From the NCBI GenBank assembly GCA_050246115.1, contig JBFWWP010000011.1, positions 91,284-155,283 of the forward strand: a stretch of 64,000 nucleotides of DNA. The letters run 5' to 3'. Position 1 is the stretch's first letter. Each line of letters opens with the position of its first letter. The translations under genes were made by a program, and so were the position numbers. Source of the DNA: JBFWWP01 sp050246115. Its GTDB lineage: Bacteria > Planctomycetota > UBA8108 > UBA1146 > JAJFFE01. Shown piece by piece: positions 61,818 through 64,000 of the stretch. Below the pieces are notes generated by a model. It did no database searches. It worked only from the letters and a program-made list of their open reading frames with translations, and had not been told where the DNA came from.

Positions 61818-63140
61818 ATGATGCCGTTCTTGCTCGTGGCGGTCGTCGTGGCCACCGGCTGCGCGACCCGCACTCTCACCTCAGGGGCCGGCCCGGGAGA
61901 GACACGCGTCGAGGTCGGAGTCCTCACGGGACTGGTGGTCGAGTCGATCCCGACGGAGGCGGGCCCCGAGCGCGACCTGAGGATCCACGTCGGCGGCGAA
62001 CTCGCGGTCGATGCCCGCGACTACGATCGGCGCAACGTGCGCGACGATCAGGTCCGACTCGATCGCGCTCGCCTTCGCGTCGATGGGACGTACGACGCGC
62101 TCGCTTGGCGGGTCACGGGCGACCTGATTGGGGTCGACACCCGCGGTGGGTTCGAAGAGGCGTGGGCGAGTTGGTCTCCGGATCGTCGGTTGCGCGTCAC
62201 GGTGGGTCTCTGGCGCGCGGCGCTCGGGATCGAGGAGTCGGTGCGAACGTTCGATCTCGCGTTCGTCGGTCCCGCGTTTCCAGCCTATCTCGGAGGCCGC
62301 ACGGATCTGACGGTTGGCGTCGACGGAGAACTCCACGAGGGACTGCTGTCCTACGAAGCGACCTTCGGAGCGGGGGAGGGGTTCGATGCCTTCGGTCAGC
62401 GCCGGGCCCATCCGCAGGTCTCGCTGAAGCTCACGAGCTATCCGCTACGCCACGTGGACCTGCAAGCGACGGTGCTCGGGTACGAAGGAGTTTCCCTGCT
62501 CGCGGGACTGTTCGTGAGCGGTGCCTACGCGTGGACACCGCGCTTCGAGGGTTACCTCGATGTCGCCACGGATCTGCGCAACAAGCTGTTCTCGACCCCC
62601 CGCCTCGAGGCCCGAGATGGGAGCCGCTTCTTGTATGTCGGGTACGGAGCCGACTTCGGCCCGTTTCGCTGGCTGCACGAGACGGCGATCGGCAGCCTGC
62701 TCGACCTCGAGACCCCCTCCGGGCCCGACGACCTGGACGACCAGATCACCGCGTGGGCGGCCAGCCTCTCGTGGATGCTCTCCGGGGAGCACTACGACTC
62801 GCGGCCGCACCGCCAACGCGATGGTCGAGATCGCACCTTTCCCGCACGACCGTGGGTACCTCTGACTCCAGACGGTCCGCGTGGCTACGGTGCCGTCGAA
62901 GTCGCCGCGCGGTACGCCAACGGCGACATCGACCGTGACTTCTTCAACCTCGGAGTCACCGATTTCACGGTGTCGTCCCAAGAGTTCCGCACGTTCACGG
63001 CGGCGGTGAACTGGTACCCGATCTGGAACCTCCGATGCTCCGCCGAAGTCGTCCGCGTGATCGCGGACCAGTTCCCCGGCGTGTTTCGCAGCCACGGCCG
63101 GGACACGTCGTTCATTTTCCAAGTGCAAGTGCGGTTCTGA
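61818..63140 (+). CDS. OprO/OprP-like outer-membrane porin (phosphate-selective porin type)
   Basis: A 440-residue beta-barrel protein. ATG 61818 (or the next codon, also ATG) gives a signal MMPFLLVAVVVATGCAT with a lipobox-like cysteine. The body has amphipathic strands with the OprO/P pattern: VDGTYDALAWRVTGDLIG, AWASWSPDRRLRVTVGLWR, ESVRTFDLAFVGPAFPAY, and the C-terminal beta-signal ends in phenylalanine (FIFQVQVRF). Phosphate selectivity depends on basic loop residues and cannot be judged. It is monocistronic. Confidence 0.86.
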   Translation: MMPFLLVAVVVATGCATRTLTSGAGPGETRVEVGVLTGLVVESIPTEAGPERDLRIHVGGELAVDARDYDRRNVRDDQVRLDRARLRVDGTYDALAWRVTGDLIGVDTRGGFEEAWASWSPDRRLRVTVGLWRAALGIEESVRTFDLAFVGPAFPAYLGGRTDLTVGVDGELHEGLLSYEATFGAGEGFDAFGQRRAHPQVSLKLTSYPLRHVDLQATVLGYEGVSLLAGLFVSGAYAWTPRFEGYLDVATDLRNKLFSTPRLEARDGSRFLYVGYGADFGPFRWLHETAIGSLLDLETPSGPDDLDDQITAWAASLSWMLSGEHYDSRPHRQRDGRDRTFPARPWVPLTPDGPRGYGAVEVAARYANGDIDRDFFNLGVTDFTVSSQEFRTFTAAVNWYPIWNLRCSAEVVRVIADQFPGVFRSHGRDTSFIFQVQVRF

Positions 63141-63263
63141 CGATGACGCGCTCGACCCCGAGCGAAGTGGGGTGGCGGTGGGACAGGACCCAATCTCGAC
63201 CCACCCGTTCGATTCGCGGCGCAGTGGTTCTAAGTCTTTTTTTAGTAGTGGTTTGTCGTGTGT

Positions 63264-63300
63264 GGCCGAAAATCAGCCGTTGAATGGTTGATTTTCGGCC
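63264..63300. repeat. 12-bp perfect inverted repeat
   Basis: GGCCGAAAATCA (63264-63275) and TGATTTTCGGCC (63289-63300) enclose 13 bases. It is downstream of the porin and may be a terminator on the plus strand, although the T-run (about 63235-63243) lies upstream rather than downstream of it. A mobile-element end is also possible. Confidence 0.6.
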
Positions 63301-63359
63301 TCTCCGAGCTAGCCAAGGCTGCAGTGGACCGGCAGCGCGTGACCCTGGGCGGTCCCTTC

Positions 63360-63450
63360 TCATCGGATGCATGCGACCGTCATGGATGCTGTCTGGCCGA
63401 GGCCGAGGGCGAAGACCGCGTCAGCGATGTTGCGCGCTCCGTCGTCGTTG
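63360..63450 (-). pseudogene. Remnant of a dockerin-encoding gene
   Basis: On the minus strand the frame contains GNDDGARNIADAVFALG, closely matching the dockerin segment of the beta-helix protein (GDVNLDGARNIADAVYLLG). The surrounding sequence is not protein-like and no start or signal peptide is present. It is best explained as the decayed end of a related gene. Confidence 0.55.
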
Positions 63451-63737
63451 CCCAACGATCGCAGCAGCTTCGACACGACCCAGGAGGAGAAAGTTCGCCG
63501 ACAGGCGGAGCGGCGAAGCTGCTTCCCGCAGGGGATCTCGAGAGAACGCGTCGAGGCCGCCGTGTCTTCCTGGCCCGCGCGAGATACCGAGGAGCGGGGC
63601 TCCGCCGTCGTCCGTGCCAACGCCGTTCGTGGCCGCTGTATCGAAAGAGGATCAGGATCACCGGGGCTGGGCACGTCTTCCACGACGATGAGGTCACCAT
63701 CGTCGCGCATACTCTGGAGCGCGTGCGCCATGGACAC

Positions 63738-63777
63738 GCCCCCGCGCGCCCTGGGAGCGCGGACAGCCTGTCCGCAT
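63738..63777 (+). repeat. Second copy of the dispersed palindromic repeat
   Basis: Almost identical to 28258-28297, including the palindrome CGGACAGCCTGTCCG. It lies next to the 41-bp palindrome and the IS630 end. Confidence 0.7.
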
Positions 63778-63781
63778 CTGC

Positions 63782-63822
63782 CTAGCCCCAAGTTGAGCGC
63801 GCACGCTCAGACTTGGGGCTAG
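63782..63822. repeat. 41-bp near-perfect palindrome
   Basis: CTAGCCCCAAGT (63782-63793) pairs with ACTTGGGGCTAG (63811-63822), and the inner TGAGCG/CGCTCA also pair. Each end contains TA. The right TA is the junction with the IS630 end, so the palindrome may itself be a tiny MITE or an IS630 target. Confidence 0.7.
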
Positions 63823-64000
63823 TGGTGTCCGCCTAACAGTCTATAACTTATTCAATGCGGACCTGGCCCGCTTGACCTTGGCAAGGATGTCTCGAGCAGA
63901 AGCGGTCCAGATGAAGGGCTTCGGTTTCTCGTTGTGCGCGTTGATGTACTCGTTGATTGCGCCGATCAAGTCGTTGACGTCAAAGAAGCTCCCCCGCTTG
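63822..64000 (-). mobile_element. IS630-family insertion sequence, one end (runs off the right edge)
   Basis: The terminal sequence GTGGTGTCCGCCTAACAG follows a TA dinucleotide at 63820-63821, as expected for IS630 elements, which duplicate TA. The transposase C-terminus (63841-64000) begins 19 bp inside the end. The other end is outside the window. Confidence 0.7.
63841..64000 (-). CDS. IS630-family transposase, C-terminal fragment (partial)
   Basis: The minus-strand frame is open from the right edge to a TAG at 63841-63843. The 52 visible residues include RGSFFDVNDLIGAINEYINA, HNEKPKPFIWTASARDILAK and VKRARSALNKL, the characteristic C-terminal region of IS630 transposases after the DDE domain. 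Whether the upstream part is intact cannot be seen. Confidence 0.85.
   Translation of the reverse strand, partial: KRGSFFDVNDLIGAINEYINAHNEKPKPFIWTASARDILAKVKRARSALNKL

Larger units (their letters stand above)
63141..63840. other. Intergenic region with hairpins and a dockerin remnant
   Basis: Between the porin and the IS630 fragment lie a 12-bp inverted repeat (63264-63300), a dockerin remnant on the minus strand (63360-63450), a dispersed repeat copy (63738-63777) and a 41-bp palindrome (63782-63822). No intact gene is supported. Confidence 0.5.

Noticed and set aside
60773..62938. 721-residue plus-strand open frame
   Set aside because: It spans the YbaK gene antisense and the porin gene out of frame; arginine-rich with no motif.
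1..64000. Prophage, restriction-modification or defence island
   Set aside because: No integrase with attachment sites, capsid, terminase, restriction enzyme or defence gene was seen; the tyrosine recombinase is XerC-like and housekeeping.

Overview
The window is high-GC bacterial DNA that most resembles a Planctomycetota chromosome. This is inferred from dockerin-like EF-hand repeats (GDxNxDG...ADAVxLL) on secreted proteins, many GTG/TTG starts, and a TPR protein carrying RNA-polymerase-alpha-type C-terminal domains. Most of it is ordinary chromosome. There is no prophage, CRISPR array or recognisable defence island. Mobile DNA is limited to an IS630-type transposase fragment at the right edge, one MITE-like element and several copies of an intergenic repeat family.

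0-6.5 kb (minus strand) is the most unusual region. A zinc-ribbon protein gene interrupted by an in-frame TGA and a PspA/IM30 gene with a good sigma-54 promoter match lie upstream of a substrate-binding protein fused to an OmpA domain, a TauC/SsuC-like permease, a TauB/SsuB-like ATPase, a two-TM coiled-coil protein and the start of a probable AAA ATPase. It looks like an envelope-stress or membrane-maintenance operon built around an ABC importer. 7.2-11.1 kb holds zwf-pgl-pgi and 13.5-14.9 kb gnd, with a secreted beta-helix/dockerin protein between them.

15.3-24.1 kb pairs a GAF/AAA+/Fis sigma-54 activator with a downstream sigma-54-type promoter and palindromic sites, then an operon for a STAS protein, an outer-membrane factor, a membrane-fusion protein and an oversized RND pump. 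24.4-28.0 kb has an aldehyde dehydrogenase, then psd, thyA and folA packed with start/stop overlaps. 28.0-33 kb has repeats, a secreted protein, a von Willebrand A protein, the MITE and a coiled-coil/HhH membrane protein.

33.1-38.5 kb is a divergent cluster: an ECF sigma factor and zinc-type anti-sigma factor face away from genes for TPR, DUF4331 (with an embedded dockerin repeat) and a secreted protein. 38.8-43.8 kb has tRNA-Thr, xerC, a TolB-like/lipoprotein operon and pabB. 43.8-50.8 kb has a NicO-type Ni/Co exporter with a His-rich loop, a UvrD/PcrA helicase, the TPR/alpha-CTD protein and ruvA.

51.1-52.8 kb has a secreted protein of unknown function, a candidate structured RNA ending in a strong terminator, and tRNA-His. 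53.1-60.6 kb is a compact minus-strand operon with an outer-membrane factor, membrane-fusion protein, MacB-like ABC ATPase and two FtsX-like permeases, bracketed by two small cysteine-rich exported proteins. The right end has a YbaK-type deacylase, an OprO/P-like porin, a dockerin gene remnant and the IS630 fragment.
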